DNA of 64,000 nt, taken from NCBI RefSeq assembly GCF_000422425.1, contig NZ_AULT01000031.1, positions 1-64,000 of the forward strand. The letters are read 5' to 3'. The stretch comes from Oceanospirillum beijerinckii DSM 7166. GTDB taxonomy: Bacteria > Pseudomonadota > Gammaproteobacteria > Pseudomonadales > Halomonadaceae. The position numbers were made by a program, and so were the translations under genes. This document shows positions 8,018 through 17,083 of the stretch, one piece after another (the first letter of the stretch is position 1; each line of letters starts with the position of its first letter). The notes under the pieces are model-generated. The model saw only the letters and a list, made by a program, of their open reading frames with translations, searched no databases and was not told the DNA's origin.

Positions 8018-9733
8018 ATGGTACAGGTGGACAACCCCTCTGGCAGCATTGACCGGGCATTACTACAGATCGCACTGGATCTGAGTTCGGGTCTGGGGGA
8101 TCAACGTCAGTATCAGCGCCTGATTGAAGCGATCAGTCAGGTTCTCCCCTGTGATGCCAGTGCTCTGTTTCTGCTGCAAAAAGATCAACTGGTACCTGTA
8201 GCGATAAACGGCCTGCCCGATGAGATCTATGGTTATCGCTTTAAACCGGTCGAACATCCACGTTTACAGGCCATTATTGAGTCCAGAGACCCGGTGCGTT
8301 TTGCTGCTAACAGCTCCCTGCCCGATCCCTTTGATCAGTTACTGAGCAAAGATACCGAGCGCAGCCTGGATGTACACGATTGTATGGGCTGTAGCCTATA
8401 CGTCGGCGATACTCTGGTTGGTGTTCTGACACTGGATGCCCTGACCGTAGGCGCTTTTGACGCACTGGATGATGTTACCGTCGCCACCTTTGCGGCATTA
8501 GCCGCAGCCACCCTGCGTAATGGTGAGATGATTCGTTCACTGGAAAAAAACTCCCGCCAACAGCAAGCACTGACGGAAGAATTGATGCTGGAAGCCCGTC
8601 AGCAACGAGGTGAGATGATCGGCTTTAGCCAGCCCATGCAGACCCTGAAACAGAATATCCAACTGGTCGCACCGTCCGATCTGGTCGTACTTTTATGCGG
8701 TGAAACCGGCACAGGTAAAGAGTTGGCGGCACACGCATTACATACGGCCTCTCCCAGAGCCACAAGCCCCTTAGTCCATGTGAACTGCGCAGCTTTGCCG
8801 GACAATATCGCCGAAAGCGAGCTTTTTGGTCATGTGAAAGGGGCATTTACCGGTGCCCATAGCCATCGTGCCGGTAAATTTGAGTTGGCCGATGGCGGTA
8901 CTTTATTCCTGGATGAGCTAGGTGAGCTATCACTTCCGCTACAAGCCAAACTATTAAGGGCGATCCAACAGGGTGAAATCCAACGGGTTGGGGCAGATAA
9001 AAATAAACATGTTGATGTACGTATTATCGCTGCGACTAACCGTAATCTCGCCCAGATGGTTCAGCAAGGCAGCTTTCGCGAAGATCTTTATCACCGGCTA
9101 AACGTATTCCCCATTACTCTGCCACCACTCAGGGAACGCAAGGAAGATATTGCTGTACTGGCTGGCTATATTCTGGATCAGGAGCGTCGCCGTTTAGGCA
9201 TGGCTCAGCTCAGACTTCACCCCAATACTTTAATGGCTCTTGAGACTTATGAATGGCCTGGCAATGTTCGTGAGTTGCAACACCTGCTGATGCGAGCCAG
9301 TTTACGGGCCATGCAGGGTAGTCAGCTGCCTGGCTTGATTATGTCTCAGCACTTGGACCTATTACCATCTGATCGTCTGCAACAAGCCAACAATAGTAAC
9401 CATCACTCTGAGCTGGATACAGCATTGGGTTCATCAGCAGATAGTTCTGTACAGGTTGCCAATCAAGCGGGCACACCCCAAACTCTTAATTCATCAAACA
9501 CCGCTATACTTGGCCTAACGCAGACAACCAGCCGCCCCCATTCAACCGACCTGCTAGTCCATGAAATGGCAGCCGCTGGGCTATCGGTAAAAGAAGCGAC
9601 TCAAGCGTTCCAACGTCAGCTAATTCAACAGGCACTGGAACAAAATCAGGGAATTATTGCCAAGGCTGCCCGTCAGCTACAAACAGATCGGGGTAATTTT
9701 TACCGCATGGCGAAAAAGCTTGGTGTAATTTGA
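8018..9733 (+). CDS. norR: NorR, nitric-oxide-responsive sigma-54 activator
   Basis: This 571-residue protein has the three domains of NorR: an N-terminal GAF domain that holds a mononuclear iron which binds NO, a central AAA+ domain (Walker A GETGTGKE at 228-235, sigma-54 loop GAFTGA at 275-280) and a C-terminal Fis-type helix-turn-helix. The conserved Cys of the iron site aligns at residue 122 (VHDCMG), and the GAF sequence follows E. coli NorR closely (HPRL, SLPDP). The linker before the HTH (about 450-515) is longer than usual and Ser/Gln-rich. I chose the ATG at 8018, with AAGG about 9 nt upstream, over a TTG at 8012. No norVW or hmp lies beside it; the likely target is hcp at 15120, preceded by three NorR-type boxes. 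Confidence 0.93.
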   Translation: MVQVDNPSGSIDRALLQIALDLSSGLGDQRQYQRLIEAISQVLPCDASALFLLQKDQLVPVAINGLPDEIYGYRFKPVEHPRLQAIIESRDPVRFAANSSLPDPFDQLLSKDTERSLDVHDCMGCSLYVGDTLVGVLTLDALTVGAFDALDDVTVATFAALAAATLRNGEMIRSLEKNSRQQQALTEELMLEARQQRGEMIGFSQPMQTLKQNIQLVAPSDLVVLLCGETGTGKELAAHALHTASPRATSPLVHVNCAALPDNIAESELFGHVKGAFTGAHSHRAGKFELADGGTLFLDELGELSLPLQAKLLRAIQQGEIQRVGADKNKHVDVRIIAATNRNLAQMVQQGSFREDLYHRLNVFPITLPPLRERKEDIAVLAGYILDQERRRLGMAQLRLHPNTLMALETYEWPGNVRELQHLLMRASLRAMQGSQLPGLIMSQHLDLLPSDRLQQANNSNHHSELDTALGSSADSSVQVANQAGTPQTLNSSNTAILGLTQTTSRPHSTDLLVHEMAAAGLSVKEATQAFQRQLIQQALEQNQGIIAKAARQLQTDRGNFYRMAKKLGVI

Positions 9734-9804
9734 CTTTGATAGTCCACTTGGGGTTTCAAAACCGGCTGCATTGTCAGAACTGACTGCGATTCAACGTAAA
9801 GAGC

Positions 9805-10635
9805 CTATCCTTCAAAACGGGTTAACTCAAAATAGATACGACCGCCTTTGTACATTTCCAAATGCAGCGGCTCCTCCCGTATCAGTTTGACCAGGCCCAC
9901 ACCTGGGGCATACCACTCGGTTTGCGTAATGATCACTTCCTGATAGCCAATCCTCGGGTCGGCATAAAAACTGATCGCGCCTTTTCCCTGTATCTGAATG
10001 CAGTTTTTAAACGTACCCGCAGGCACTCTCACTTCAGCCGTGGTGCTGATCACATCAAAAGCCAGATTAAAGCGCCGCTCCTTTGGGTCCGGTAAAGAGT
10101 GGCTACTGGTGGCATGTAAAAGATAAGGCTGGGTTTCCAAATACCAATGTAAGCCTCTGTTCTTGACTGCAAATGCTTCATTTTCACTGCCCAACTCTTC
10201 AATAGCCGTCGAGGTCAACGATGCTCCGGTTGCAGCGGCCTGGATAGCAGCTATAGGTATGATTGTACGCATCTCTGGATCGAAACGAGGTTTAAGCTCA
10301 ACCTGAGTACGCTTTCCAATCCTGTACACACCATCATCATTTTTCAGGATGTAATACTCGGTATCATCACTGGTACGACGGACACTGACATCCTGATCCG
10401 CATACTCACCACCCAATGCAATCTCGCCCAGGTTCTCGATACTAAAAGGGTACTCTTGCTCTTGGTCACGCCACTCCCGGCCAACCCGCTGCTCAGAGAC
10501 CCGATAGTGCCACTTCAACCCCTTTTCCAGAGGGAAATAGTCCTTGGAATCCGGGGATTGCTGGCAAGCCTGCAACGCGGATATACCCAGCACGATCAAA
10601 CCGGCTTTAAGCAGATAAAAGAGGTAACCATTCAT
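9805..10635 (-). CDS. lipoprotein of the proton-channel operon, unknown function
   Basis: The protein of about 276 residues starts MNGYLFYLLKAGLIVLGISA and has a lipobox ALQAC at about residues 19-23, so it should be lipidated and probably sent to the outer membrane. The remainder is a soluble domain of beta-strand character with the motif YFPLEKGLKWHYRV near the start, typical of uncharacterised lipoproteins. I do not recognise a catalytic motif. The start at 10635 lies one base after the stop of the upstream gene, indicating translational coupling; a longer frame from 10674 would overlap that gene and lose the signal peptide. It is the last gene of the four-gene unit. Confidence 0.8.
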   Translation of the reverse strand: MNGYLFYLLKAGLIVLGISALQACQQSPDSKDYFPLEKGLKWHYRVSEQRVGREWRDQEQEYPFSIENLGEIALGGEYADQDVSVRRTSDDTEYYILKNDDGVYRIGKRTQVELKPRFDPEMRTIIPIAAIQAAATGASLTSTAIEELGSENEAFAVKNRGLHWYLETQPYLLHATSSHSLPDPKERRFNLAFDVISTTAEVRVPAGTFKNCIQIQGKGAISFYADPRIGYQEVIITQTEWYAPGVGLVKLIREEPLHLEMYKGGRIYFELTRFEG

Positions 10636-10636
10636 C

Positions 10637-11149
10637 TTACTTCTCCGGCAGAGCGGGGTCAGGCAAACGATCAAACTTCAGGCCAGGATACTTATGCCCC
10701 ATCAAAGCCGTTTGTTCACTTTGCTGCATATCCTCAACAGGATTGATCTGGCCGATTTGCAGTTTTCCGCTTCCACTCTCCCGCATTGCGGCATCCAGTT
10801 TACTGTGCAGTATCTTTTCATACGGAAGGCGATAAGCCCTTGGCTCCGCAGCCACCTCATGAGCGCTAAGATCCGTTAACCAGATAAAGATCTGACCTTC
10901 CAGACCAATCTCATCATCCGGTTCTTCAATCACCGTAAAATGCAGTAGAAACTTGTCAGGTAACTGAGTGGTCGTGGGCCAGCCCTGACTCTCTTTCCAA
11001 CCTTGATAGCTTGCCCAATAAAAGACCAGTGCCACGAGGATCAACACGGCTTTCAAAGACCAGTGCCATCGACTGTAGACCAGACTCAGTAATACCAATG
11101 CCGTTAAAAAAACATAAGCGATGGACAGCTCCAATAAGATCTCGTTCAT
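10637..11149 (-). CDS. two-helix membrane protein of the proton-channel operon
   Basis: This 170-residue protein has two predicted membrane helices close together (about 7-26 and 32-50), then a soluble region of about 115 residues rich in charged residues. The family is not one I recognise. It lies 44 bp after the MotB/ExbD-like gene and is followed without a gap by the lipoprotein gene. Its place suggests a structural or coupling subunit between the inner-membrane channel and the lipoprotein. That is an inference from gene order only. Confidence 0.75.
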   Translation of the reverse strand: MNEILLELSIAYVFLTALVLLSLVYSRWHWSLKAVLILVALVFYWASYQGWKESQGWPTTTQLPDKFLLHFTVIEEPDDEIGLEGQIFIWLTDLSAHEVAAEPRAYRLPYEKILHSKLDAAMRESGSGKLQIGQINPVEDMQQSEQTALMGHKYPGLKFDRLPDPALPEK

Positions 11150-11193
11150 AATCCATAAGCCTTTTCTTGCTTTATCTTTTTACCGGTTCCGCG

Positions 11194-11802
11194 TCACTTA
11201 CCTTGTCCGCTTACCAGTTTTTTCTGCAACTGATTGATGTCAACCACCTGTCCCTTAGGCGTTAAGGTAAAACGTACTGCGGTAGCTTCATCTCCCTGTT
11301 GTTCCAGAATGAGGCTGTGGTAAGACAGTACCTTCATGACCGGATTAACCTCAGCAAGATATACGGTGACAGGAACCGGATTCTGATCCGCTGACTTGAA
11401 GTAATGCACATTAATCACAAACTCGCCGGGCGGGCGGCCCCGTATCGTCAGCACCTCCTGATTCAGCGGATTGATTATTTCCTGACCATTGACGGTCTGG
11501 GTATCATTAGCCAGTCCCCTGTCATCCCTGTCCAGATGCATTAAGCCGTCCTGAGTCCGCTTATACCAAACCTTGGTACCCTTAGGGCCACTGGCCCAGA
11601 CATCAATATCGTTAGGATCACCATCAGGCCAGCTTACCGTAATCAGAAACTCCGCCTTGGGATCAATGATGCCTGTTTTAGCCGGAGGGTTTAGTAATAA
11701 CAGCGCAATCAGGAAAAGAAAGGTAAAAGTGAGTAAAGCGTTGAACAGCAGGTCAGTAAAAGGATCGATATCAAAGCCGGTCTTGCGCTGAAACAGTGCC
11801 AT
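11194..11802 (-). CDS. ExbD/MotB-like protein with a periplasmic beta domain
   Basis: This 202-residue protein has a short cytoplasmic start, one membrane helix (about 17-41, DLLFNALLTFTFLFLIALLLL) with an Asp at residue 16 placed like the proton-accepting Asp of ExbD and MotB, and a periplasmic domain. That domain starts EFLITVSWPDGDPNDIDVWASGP, the pattern of YfaP/DUF2135 domains, and has no OmpA peptidoglycan-binding domain. It is not a classical ExbD. Its ATG shares one base with the stop of the ExbB/MotA-like gene, a TAATG junction typical of tightly coupled subunits. I infer a proton-driven force transducer whose periplasmic part contacts the downstream lipoprotein. Confidence 0.78.
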   Translation of the reverse strand: MALFQRKTGFDIDPFTDLLFNALLTFTFLFLIALLLLNPPAKTGIIDPKAEFLITVSWPDGDPNDIDVWASGPKGTKVWYKRTQDGLMHLDRDDRGLANDTQTVNGQEIINPLNQEVLTIRGRPPGEFVINVHYFKSADQNPVPVTVYLAEVNPVMKVLSYHSLILEQQGDEATAVRFTLTPKGQVVDINQLQKKLVSGQGK

Positions 11803-12512
11803 TACAGCGTCCCACTGCGCTCATCAAACGACACGCTCATAAAGGCCTGGCCTAAATTGACACCATCTACCACCAGGCGATCTGCACAACGATCAAGGAG
11901 CAGATACTGTACTCCAAGCGCCATGCTACTGATCAATCCGACCAGCGTGGTGTTCATGGCAACGCCCATGCCCTGCGTCATCTGCTGCATCAGCTGTTTA
12001 ATATCCGTAATATCCAGCTTGTCGAGGCCGGATACGGAGCTAAGCATCAAAACAAAGCCAACCACGGTTCCCAGTAACCCCAGCTTGATAACGATACCTG
12101 CGATAAACCAGCCCACCTGATGCGTACCACGCAGTGACTCGGCCATGATTTCCGAAAGGAGTACCTTGTCTTGGGCATCCCTACCTTGATACAGGCCCAC
12201 AAGATATTCCTGAGCTAAACAGCTGCCACGGGGGAAGAGACTTAACAGCTGAACAGCCGAACCCTCTTTAACCAGCTCATCCTGCAAATAAGCCAGCATC
12301 AGAGCCTGCCTGGCCAGATAAAAGCTACGCCAGGCACAGTGCACACAAGCACCGAAGAAAACAAACAGGATAATAGTGCTGATACGGGTAATATCCTGCT
12401 GCAAAATAGCCCTCAGAATACCTATATCCCAAACGATAAACACACCCGACAGCATCAGGCTGGAGAGTAGCAACCAAAGCAGAAAAATCTTATAAGGCGT
12501 TGAGTGTTCCAC
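11802..12512 (-). CDS. MotA/TolQ/ExbB-family proton channel subunit
   Basis: This 236-residue protein has four membrane helices: two near the N-terminus (about 8-30 and 40-62) and two in the C-terminal half. The latter carry the family signature LGLLGTVVGF (TM3) and GVAMNTTLVGLISS (TM4). The cytoplasmic loop between helices 2 and 3 is of TolQ/ExbB size rather than the long loop of MotA. It heads an operon with an ExbD/MotB-like partner, a two-helix protein and a lipoprotein, and no TonB, TolA or TonB-dependent receptor is near. The partners differ from ExbBD-TonB, TolQRA-Pal, MotAB and Zorya, so the energised process is unknown. Confidence 0.85.
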   Translation of the reverse strand: MEHSTPYKIFLLWLLLSSLMLSGVFIVWDIGILRAILQQDITRISTIILFVFFGACVHCAWRSFYLARQALMLAYLQDELVKEGSAVQLLSLFPRGSCLAQEYLVGLYQGRDAQDKVLLSEIMAESLRGTHQVGWFIAGIVIKLGLLGTVVGFVLMLSSVSGLDKLDITDIKQLMQQMTQGMGVAMNTTLVGLISSMALGVQYLLLDRCADRLVVDGVNLGQAFMSVSFDERSGTL

Positions 12513-13036
12513 GACTTTTCACTCCCAAGAGGCCCGTGAAAGACCATCATTACAGATCCCAGATACGCTTGGTACAGCACTAAAGCAGGTAGGGATTACT
12601 TCCTTTGGCCTAAACCTTTGATTAATTCCGGTAGACTAACGCTTCGTTAAACCTCTGTTTATCAGTGTAGCCCACAGGGTCATCGCCTCACTGAGTTCAT
12701 CGCCGACGTATTACTGACTCATCGCCTATCTCTCTCATTACTCCGTCCCTCACTCCGCCCATCCAGACAGGTATTGGTTGACCACGACATAACAAATTGC
12801 AGCAACGGCCACACACTGATTCAAACGACAATTAACGTCCTGCTAATTTAAAAAAACCAAACCTTAGTAATTACTCTAAAAGAACTAGGGATCTCCCTAG
12901 TAACAAAAGATCCCTCTCACTTCTACCTTTATCCCTAGAACTTAATCTGGCTCAAAAACAGTTCACTGCTAGTCCGACAGAGACCCTAATAATAATGCCT
13001 GCGGACTGAGGAACAGATAGTAAGAGGAATAGGACA
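12513..13036. promoter_or_regulatory. divergent intergenic region with an 18-bp palindrome
   Basis: The region separates the proton-channel operon (leftward) from the chemoreceptor gene (rightward) and holds no credible gene. ACTAGGGA (12884-12891) and TCCCTAGT (12894-12901) form a perfect palindrome with a 2-bp centre, about 135 bp before the chemoreceptor start. TCCCTAG recurs at 12932-12938. The same core appears as TTCCCTAGGG near 19149-19158 ahead of the histidine kinase gene. AGGA precedes the chemoreceptor ATG. I see no convincing -35/-10 pair. Confidence 0.45.
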
Positions 13037-14728
13037 ATGGCTTCTGCAACAACCACCCAAACGGCTCGCCTTGAGTCAAAGGCCGAAAATAATACCTCCA
13101 GACGAGAAATGTCATTCAAGCTTCGCCTGATACTGGGCTTCTCGATTCCTTTACTGACCCTGATGTTACTGGGTTCGATCAGTATCTGGGCGTTAAAAGA
13201 AACCAGCCTGGGGCTTAAAACGGTCTACGAAGACCGCGTTATTCCTCTGCAAAGCTTAAAAACTATCGCAGATGATTATGCGGTTTTAATCATTGATGCC
13301 GTCAATAAAGCGGATGCAGGTTTAATCAGTGCAGAAGACGCCAGAGCCAGTATTTAAAATGCTCAAAGTCGCATCGCCAAGGTTTGGAATAGCTACCTGA
13401 ACACCCAGTTAACACCAGAAGAAGCCCAATTAACTCAGGAAGCAGAAGCTCTGTTTATCGCCGCAAATCAGGACATTCAGCAGGCTTTAACACTGTTAAA
13501 CCGACTGTCCGGCAATATAAAAGGCCAACTGGACACAATCAATGGCCCTTTGTATCGCTCTATTGATCCGATTAGCAGCAAGATCAATCAACTGGTTGAA
13601 CTGCAATTAAACGTCGCCAAGGAGCTGTATGCTCATACAAAGGAACATGATCGACAAATGCTGATACTGGTCAGTAGCTTACTGGCACTGGCTCTGTCAG
13701 GCAGCATCGCGTCTGGACTCTACATCATCTACCGGCTATCCCGACAACTGGGGGCAGAGCCGGCTAAGGTTCGGCTAACCACTCAACGGGTGGCCCAGGG
13801 CGACCTGACCATAGAGACACCCCAAGACAGTCACGCAAGCAGTATTCTGGCTGCGGTAGGCTGTATGACTCAGGATCTGAAAGTCGTGGTGAAAAATGTT
13901 AAAAACTCCACTCAGGATATTGCTGCTTTGGGTAATCAACTGCACCAAAGAACGCAGGCTACACGGGATATGCTCAATACCCAGAAAAGTGAAACAGATA
14001 TGATCACCTCGGCTATGACTGAGATGAACGCCACTGTACATGAAGTCGCCAAAAACACCGCCGCAGCGGCTGAAGCCAGCCGCACCGTTGAACTGGAAAT
14101 GGAAAAAGGTCTGCGCATTGTGGACGACAGCATCAAGAGTATTCACTTACTGGCCAATGAAGTACACCAATCCGTGCAAGTTGTCTCTCAACTGGCTGAG
14201 GACAGTCAAGAGATTAAAACCATTCTGAGTGTTATTGGCGATATTGCAGAACAAACCAATCTGCTGGCACTGAATGCGGCTATTGAAGCCGCCCGAGCCG
14301 GTGAACAAGGTAGAGGCTTTGCGGTTGTGGCCGATGAAGTCCGTACCCTGGCCAGTCGTACTCATGATTCTACGGAACAGATACAGAATATGGTGCAGAA
14401 AATTCAGTCTGGCGTTGCACAAAGCGTTACGGTCATGAAAAGAAATGAAGCGGTGGCTCAGAACTCAGTCACCCTGGCAGAACAAACCCAGCATAGCCTG
14501 CATAAAATCAGCGAAGCAATCACTACAGTCAACGATATGAATACTCAGATTGCCAGTGCAGCAGAAGAACAGAGTCTGGTTACAGAAGAGATCCATCGCA
14601 ATATCTCGGTCATCAGTACTATCACTCATGACAGCAACGACGCTTTTGATGAAGTGTGGCAAGCCGCCAATAATTTAAGTCAGATGGCTGAGCGCTTAGA
14701 TCAGGATGTGGCGTATTTTCGATTATAG
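13037..14728 (+). pseudogene. methyl-accepting chemotaxis protein gene with one in-frame stop
   Basis: The frame starting at 13037 encodes a receptor with a first membrane helix (about 31-55), a four-helix-bundle sensor domain, a second helix (about 215-235), HAMP and the conserved signalling tip ([30 protein letters not shown]). At codon 107 (13355-13357) a TAA interrupts it. The same frame then runs open through 13358-13549 and on to 14728, and the text on both sides is continuous four-helix-bundle sequence (EDARASI, stop, [10 protein letters not shown]). A CAA-to-TAA change is the simplest explanation. Without it the product would be 563 residues. Restart at a later ATG or GTG could yield a signalling fragment without its sensor. 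It may be a true mutation, a sequencing error or stop read-through. Confidence 0.85.
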
Positions 14729-14772
14729 CGACTATCTATCCTTCCCTCCCTTTTCCGTCTCTCATGCCCAAT

Positions 14773-14821
14773 AAAGAAGCTCTGATTTAGTGGTCAACTA
14801 AATATCGATCAGAGCTTCTTT
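14773..14821 (+). terminator. strong terminator hairpin after the chemoreceptor gene
   Basis: AAAGAAGCTCTGAT (14773-14786) and ATCAGAGCTTCTTT (14808-14821) are perfectly complementary over 14 bp, with an inner TTAGT/ACTAA stem. A-rich and T-rich flanks on the two sides suggest it can work in both directions. Confidence 0.85.
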
Positions 14822-14852
14822 GTCATTTCTTCTCTGATTTTCTACCACCAAA

Positions 14853-14915
14853 GATGTCTTAAACACATCGAAAGATGTAATAAAAACATCACTCATCAGA
14901 TGTAAAAAAAACATC
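14853..14915 (+). promoter_or_regulatory. three NorR-type enhancer sites
   Basis: GATGT-N7-ACATC occurs three times: 14853-14869, 14874-14890 and 14899-14915, all perfect. The GT-N7-AC core is the published NorR-binding pattern, and E. coli norVW also has three such sites. The centres are 21 and 25 bp apart and lie about 60-110 bp upstream of the sigma-54 promoter, normal for an enhancer array. Confidence 0.88.
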
Positions 14916-14967
14916 AAACAAATATAACATCATGCTGAAAGCCCCTATTTATGTAGGGCTTAAAACC

Positions 14968-14984
14968 CTGGCACGCCACCTGCA
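14968..14984 (+). promoter_or_regulatory. sigma-54 (-24/-12) promoter for hcp
   Basis: CTGGCACGCCACCTGCA matches the sigma-54 consensus: GG at 14970-14971 and GC at 14982-14983, with exactly 10 bp between them. Transcription should start near 14995, giving an hcp leader of about 125 nt. Confidence 0.9.
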
Positions 14985-15030
14985 ATAGCCCTATTACAAC
15001 AAAGGTCAAATACAACGGCCGTTATAAAAA

Positions 15031-15079
15031 CAATCCTGTGATGATTAACCTGATAACACGTCACCTAATCACAGGATTG
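15031..15079 (+). promoter_or_regulatory. 12-bp inverted repeat in the hcp leader
   Basis: CAATCCTGTGAT (15031-15042) and ATCACAGGATTG (15068-15079) are perfectly complementary with a 25-nt loop, and end 40 bp before the hcp start. The repeat lies downstream of the predicted transcription start, so it would form in the mRNA; it could also be a DNA operator. Confidence 0.6.
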
Positions 15080-15119
15080 CACTATTACCAGAATCCAAGA
15101 ATAGTTTGAGGAAAAGCGA

Positions 15120-16784
15120 ATGTTCTGTGTCCAGTGTGAACAAACCATGAAAACGCCTGTAGGTAATGGCTGCGCTTATGCACAAGGTATGTGCGGTAAA
15201 ACAGCTGAAGTTTCCGACCTGCAGGATCTGTTAGTACGCGCGCTGCAAGCATTATCCATCTACGCCAACCGCGCCCGCAGTGCAGGCGTCATTGATCAAG
15301 AGATCGATCAATACGCTGCCCGCGCATTTTTCTCTACCCTGACCAACGTTAACTTTGATAGCGACCGTATCGTTGCTTACGCTAACCTGGCGCAACAATA
15401 CCGCGACCAACTGAAAGCCAAATATATCGCCGCTTGCACCGCAGCTGGCAAAACCCCTGATGCAGAAACCGAAGCCTCAGAATTTACTCTGGCCGATAAC
15501 AACGAAGCTCTGACTGCACAGATTGCTCAGTCCAGTGTTAACCGTGGTAGCAACGATGACAACAAAGATGTGATCGGCGCACGCCTGCTGGCGATCTACG
15601 GTCTGAAAGGTGCGGCGGCTTATATGGAGCACGCTCATGTTCTGGGTCAATACGAAGAAGATATCTGTTCCGAATTCCACCAGATTATGGCTTGGCTGGC
15701 AGATGATAGCGAAGACCTGAACGAGCTGCTGGGCTGTTCCATGCAGATCGGTAAACTAAACTTCCGCGTGATGGAGATGCTGGATCGTGGTGAAACCACT
15801 CGCTTTGGTCACCCAACACCAACCCAAGTCAACGTTAATCCTATTAAGGGTAAAGCGATTCTGGTATCTGGCCACGATCTGCACGATCTGGAAAAGCTGC
15901 TACAACAAACCGAAGGCAAAGGCATCAACGTATACACCCACGGTGAGATGCTGCCAGCACACGGTTACCCAGAGCTGAAGAAATACGCACACTTAGCCGG
16001 TAACTATGGTACCGCATGGCAGAACCAGCAAACTGAATTTGCTCAGTTCCCTGGCGCTATCGTCATGACCTCTAACTGTATTATCGATCCTAAAGTAGGT
16101 CAGTACGGGGACCGCATCTTTACTTCCAATATCGTAGGCTGGCCGGGCGTTACTCACGTGGCTGACGGTGATTTCAGCCCTGTGATCGAAAAAGCGCTGG
16201 CACTGGATGGTTTTGATCACGACCAGATAGAGCACTTTATTACCGTTGGTTTTGCTCGTAATGCTCTGATGCAAGCCTCTGGTGCTGTCATCGAAAATAT
16301 CAAAGCTGGTAATATCAAACACTTCTTCCTGATTGGCGGCTGTGACGGTAGCGCCAAAGAGCGTGAATACTACACCGACCTGGCCACTCAAGTGCCACAA
16401 GACAGCGTAGTTCTGACGCTGGGCTGCGGTAAGTTCCGCTTCAACAAGCAGGACTTCGGTGATATCAACGGCATCCCACGTCTGATCGATATCGGTCAGT
16501 GTAACGACAGCTACTCTGCGATCCAGCTGGCGGTTGCTCTGGCAGAAGCGTTTGAGTGCGATATTAACGATCTGCCACTGTCTCTGATGCTGTCCTGGTT
16601 CGAGCAGAAAGCGATTGTGATTCTGCTGACTCTGCTCTCTCTGGGCGTGAAAAATATCTCTACCGGCCCAACACTACCAGCCTTCCTGACCGACAATCTG
16701 GTTAATGTACTGGTTGAGCAGTTCCAGCTGAAAGGTATCACCACTGCTGAACAGGACCTGGCTCAAGCGCTGAATGCCGCATAG
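15120..16784 (+). CDS. hcp: hybrid cluster protein (class II), NO/hydroxylamine reductase
   Basis: This 554-residue protein reduces NO to N2O, or hydroxylamine to ammonia in vitro, using a hybrid Fe-S-O cluster. The N-terminal cysteines follow the class II pattern C-x2-C-x11-C-x6-C (Cys3, 6, 18, 25), which in this class holds a [2Fe-2S] cluster. The C-terminal ligands are recognisable in [17 protein letters not shown] and [11 protein letters not shown]. Length and sequence follow E. coli Hcp closely. Codon use is strongly biased, as for highly expressed genes. Control by NorR and sigma-54 is indicated by the upstream sites. The reductase partner lies 299 bp downstream. The protein protects against nitrosative stress in the cytoplasm under low oxygen. 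Confidence 0.97.
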   Translation: MFCVQCEQTMKTPVGNGCAYAQGMCGKTAEVSDLQDLLVRALQALSIYANRARSAGVIDQEIDQYAARAFFSTLTNVNFDSDRIVAYANLAQQYRDQLKAKYIAACTAAGKTPDAETEASEFTLADNNEALTAQIAQSSVNRGSNDDNKDVIGARLLAIYGLKGAAAYMEHAHVLGQYEEDICSEFHQIMAWLADDSEDLNELLGCSMQIGKLNFRVMEMLDRGETTRFGHPTPTQVNVNPIKGKAILVSGHDLHDLEKLLQQTEGKGINVYTHGEMLPAHGYPELKKYAHLAGNYGTAWQNQQTEFAQFPGAIVMTSNCIIDPKVGQYGDRIFTSNIVGWPGVTHVADGDFSPVIEKALALDGFDHDQIEHFITVGFARNALMQASGAVIENIKAGNIKHFFLIGGCDGSAKEREYYTDLATQVPQDSVVLTLGCGKFRFNKQDFGDINGIPRLIDIGQCNDSYSAIQLAVALAEAFECDINDLPLSLMLSWFEQKAIVILLTLLSLGVKNISTGPTLPAFLTDNLVNVLVEQFQLKGITTAEQDLAQALNAA

Positions 16785-16921
16785 GATTCAGGCCAAAACA
16801 GCGTTAGAAATAGATTTAAAGCACTGGGATAAATAAGCAGAAACTGTTTCAGGGCTGACTTGGATCAAATACCAATACCCTGATTCTGTTAAGGTTTTCT
16901 GCATTTCCTAAGTGACAAAGA

Positions 16922-16945
16922 GGGTCAGCATCTGCTGGCCCTTTT
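16922..16945 (+). terminator. hairpin with T-run between hcp and hcr
   Basis: GGGTCAGCA (16922-16930) pairs with TGCTGGCCC (16933-16941), including one G-T pair, and is followed by TTTT. It may end or attenuate hcp transcripts, so less hcr than hcp mRNA would be made. Confidence 0.7.
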
Positions 16946-17083
16946 GCTTCTCCGCTCAGCTACGGGCTTGATCTAAATACCGAACAGAGACACGACAGTC
17001 TGATTCGCGGATTAAGCTTTAGCGGTGAAAGCAACCGCTCAGCAGATATCTATAAATAGAAACAAAACTAGGTGATTAGTAAT

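Noticed and set aside
9805-12512. Zorya-type defence system
   Set aside because: No OmpA domain on the MotB-like protein and no helicase or nuclease partner genes are present.
13550-14728. Separate chemoreceptor gene starting at 13550
   Set aside because: It is in the same frame as 13037-13357 and lacks the first membrane helix; it is better read as one interrupted gene.
16968-16982. FNR-type box ahead of hcr (TTGAT with partial second half)
   Set aside because: Only about 7 of 10 conserved positions match, not enough to call a site by eye.
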